DNA of 15,897 nucleotides. It comes from an uncultured Bacteroidota bacterium (GTDB lineage Bacteria > Bacteroidota > Bacteroidia > Bacteroidales > P3). Below, piece by piece: positions 14,375-15,897 of this stretch. A program made the position numbers and the translations under genes. Each line of letters starts with the position of its first letter. Within the stretch, counting starts at the first letter, position 1. The DNA is taken from positions 1 to 15,897 of the forward strand of contig UQXW01000049.1 in assembly GCA_900545215.1 (NCBI GenBank), written 5' to 3'. A model generated the notes under the pieces. It ran no database searches, was not told the DNA's origin, and saw only the letters and a program-made list of their open reading frames with translations.

Positions 14375-14416
14375 ATGAGAACAACAAAAACTTATTTTCA
14401 GAGATATACAAAATGA
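14375..14416 (+). CDS. Possible 13-residue leader peptide
   Basis: ATG at 14375 follows an AGGAA-like sequence (14370-14374), encodes MRTTKTYFQRYTK, and ends in a TGA that overlaps the methyltransferase ATG (ATGA at 14413-14416). The arrangement fits translational coupling, but a 13-codon ORF can easily arise by chance. No family is known. Confidence 0.25.
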   Translation: MRTTKTYFQRYTK

Positions 14417-15455
14417 CAAAAAATATAAAGTTCATAGACCTATTTGCAGGTATCGGGGGATTCAGATATGCTTTTGAAAAGAGTGGTTGCGAGTGTGTCT
14501 TTGAATCCGAAATAGATGAAGCTTGTAAAAAAAACCTATTATAACAACTATGGAGATATTCCAAATGGAGACATAACCCAAATTGATGAAAATGACATTC
14601 CCGATTTTGATATTTTATGTGCCGGTTTTCCTTGTCAACCATTCAGCATGTGGAAAGAAAATGGGATTTGAGGATACAAGAGGAACTTTATTTTTCGATA
14701 TATGCAGGATTATCAGTAAGAGACAACCACCGGTTGTCGTTTTAGAGAACGTAAAACACCTTATCAATCATAACAAAAGAAATACTTTCAATACCATCTT
14801 AAACGCTCTAACTCAATTAGGATATAACATATCTTACAAGGTACTGAACTCTTCGGATTTTGGAGTCGCTCAATTTCGAGAAAGAATTATCATGGTAGGT
14901 ACAAAACAAGGTTATTTCAATTTTTCCGACATGACACGAAGTCCCAAAGTTCGTATCAAAGATATATTGGACAGCCAAGGCGACTTTGAAATCTTAGACA
15001 AGAGTGAATACACCTTATTACCTTCTCAATTCGTAAAAGAGCAAAGCTCCGGGCCGATTTTTTGTGGATATAGAAATAAAGGAACATGGAAAAAAGGTGT
15101 CAGACCAAACACGGAACATCTCTCACGATGCCATCGGCAACCTAATAGAATATACTCCGCAGAAGGAATTCACCCCACTATTCCTTCACAAGAAACAAGC
15201 GGAAGATTTTGGATTTATATCCCCGAACAAGATATCGTTCGTAAACTGACAATAAATGAATGCTACAAACTAATGGGATTTCCCTCCTCTTTCAAAATCG
15301 ATAAAAACAAAGGAAATGCTTATAGACAGTGTGGAAACTCTGTTGTCATTCCAATGATATATGAATTAGCCCAATCTATTATTCGACAAGGTTTTAATAG
15401 CAACAATTATGGACAATTTGGATACAATTATCAGCAACTCGAAGTCAATTTATGA
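14413..15455 (+). pseudogene. C5-cytosine DNA methyltransferase broken by two frameshifts
   Basis: Three frames together encode about 346 residues of a type II-style C5 methyltransferase. Frame 1 (14413-14544) holds SAM-binding motif I, IDLFAGIGGFRYAFE, and stops after CKKNLL. Frame 2 (from about 14534 to TGA 14669-14671) holds TYYNNYGDIPNGDI and the catalytic GFPCQPFS. Frame 3 (from about 14649) runs GKKMGFEDTRGTLFF, ENVKHL (motif VI), FGVAQFRERIIMVG (motif VIII), a target-recognition region around IFCGYRNKGTWKKGV, and RQCGNSVVIPM (motif X). Shift 1 is one extra A in the A8 run at 14527-14534; seven A restores CKKTYY. Shift 2 needs two more bases near 14648-14653, where TGTGG would restore PFSMCGKKMGFED. 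As written the catalytic Cys is cut off from both other parts. The low GC content relative to frdB suggests acquisition. Phase variation, decay and sequencing error are all possible. Confidence 0.85.
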
Positions 15456-15813
15456 CATTAATGGCGTACCGTCTGTCATCTATAAACACCTTCAACTAAT
15501 AGGGAAAAACAGTTCCAAAAGAAAAGGTATATATACAGTTCTTACAACTCTGCTGTATTACAAGTACCTCCACCCTGAACAAGACATCAGAAAACATCAA
15601 GCTCAAATTGAAAATGGATTTTCAGGACGTTCATTTGATACAAAGTATGTTACGCCTATATTGAAAAAGCACAAACTACCTTCAATGGCGGAAAGCGGAT
15701 GGTTGACAAGAAGCCTTGAACAACCATACCCTTACACATTGGATTACAATGGCAAAATTCCACAACTATTGAAAAATCCATTTCTCGAAACTCTTTCTGA
15801 GTTCAACTCATAA
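15409..15813 (+). CDS. Probable restriction-endonuclease partner, truncated or frameshifted
   Basis: The first 46 bp overlap the end of the methyltransferase. The 134-residue product has KGIYTVLTTLLYYKYLHPEQ (about 39-58) and LPSMAESGWLTRSLEQPYPY (about 90-109), sequence I associate with N-terminal parts of restriction endonucleases encoded next to C5 methyltransferases, though I cannot name the specificity. At 134 residues it is short for such an enzyme. After the TAA at 15811-15813 a different frame (from about 15801) stays open for about 32 codons to the end of the window, so a third frameshift or a rearrangement near 15796-15813 is possible. Position directly after and overlapping the methyltransferase supports a restriction role; the assignment remains moderate. 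Confidence 0.5.
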   Translation: MDNLDTIISNSKSIYDINGVPSVIYKHLQLIGKNSSKRKGIYTVLTTLLYYKYLHPEQDIRKHQAQIENGFSGRSFDTKYVTPILKKHKLPSMAESGWLTRSLEQPYPYTLDYNGKIPQLLKNPFLETLSEFNS

Positions 15814-15897
15814 ATGCAACTTTAGGAGATAGGGGAAATAGACAAAATAAAACTCAAACAAGAGAGTGGAAAAACCCTTCCTGTTCGAGTCTGAAAA

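Noticed and set aside
1..15897. CRISPR arrays, tRNA or rRNA genes
   Set aside because: Reading the gaps showed no regularly spaced repeats and no cloverleaf or rRNA-like sequence; no gap exceeds about 220 bp.

Overview
The window looks like a chromosomal segment from an anaerobic member of the Bacteroidetes (Bacteroidales-like). The reasons are several exact TAnnTTTG promoter -7 boxes, a frdCAB operon of the Bacteroidetes fumarate reductase type, a monomeric [FeFe] hydrogenase, and mobile-element genes of the DUF6371 type. This placement is an inference; no rRNA or tRNA gene is present to confirm it.

Region 1 (1-3985, + strand) is accessory DNA. It holds the C-terminal end of a RepA-like AAA ATPase, a 26-bp perfect inverted repeat, a small helix-turn-helix protein and a DUF6371 (zinc finger plus toprim-like) protein. 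These are followed by a two-gene cassette with its own promoter: a 66-aa protein whose TGA stop overlaps the TTG start of a protein resembling the polyvalent-protein kinase domain. The cassette is bracketed by two exact 25-bp copies of the 3' end of the DUF6371 gene, so it looks like an insert. A dinD-like gene with its own promoter and terminator closes the region, and a coding palindrome sits inside dinD.

Region 2 (4044-10429, - strand) is a same-strand run read from high to low coordinates: recJ, ettA, a NuoE-like thioredoxin-fold ferredoxin, a protein matching the C-terminal part of hydrogenase-associated SpoIIE phosphatases, a second small ferredoxin, and a monomeric [FeFe] hydrogenase. 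A hairpin with a T-tract ends the run, and a small two-helix membrane protein follows. Gaps between genes are short, and one pair overlaps, so co-transcription from the recJ promoter is plausible.

Region 3 (10516-14258, + strand) is frdCAB, the membrane-bound fumarate reductase/succinate dehydrogenase used in anaerobic fumarate respiration. Its -7 box abuts an opposite-facing -7 box suited to recJ. FrdC carries an unusual polar insertion of roughly 75-90 residues. A strong terminator follows frdB.

Region 4 (14322-15897, + strand) is AT-rich and looks acquired. It holds a C5-cytosine DNA methyltransferase broken by two frameshifts (one extra base in an A8 run, and a net loss of two bases in a TG repeat just after the catalytic PCQ motif). 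A short or broken ORF overlaps its end and is probably the restriction partner. As written, this restriction-modification unit should be inactive.

The genes in regions 2 and 3 are consistent with a fermentative lifestyle in which reducing equivalents go either to protons (hydrogenase) or to fumarate (Frd). The most unusual points are the bracketed kinase cassette, the free-standing SpoIIE-type domain between two small ferredoxins, and the frameshifted methyltransferase.
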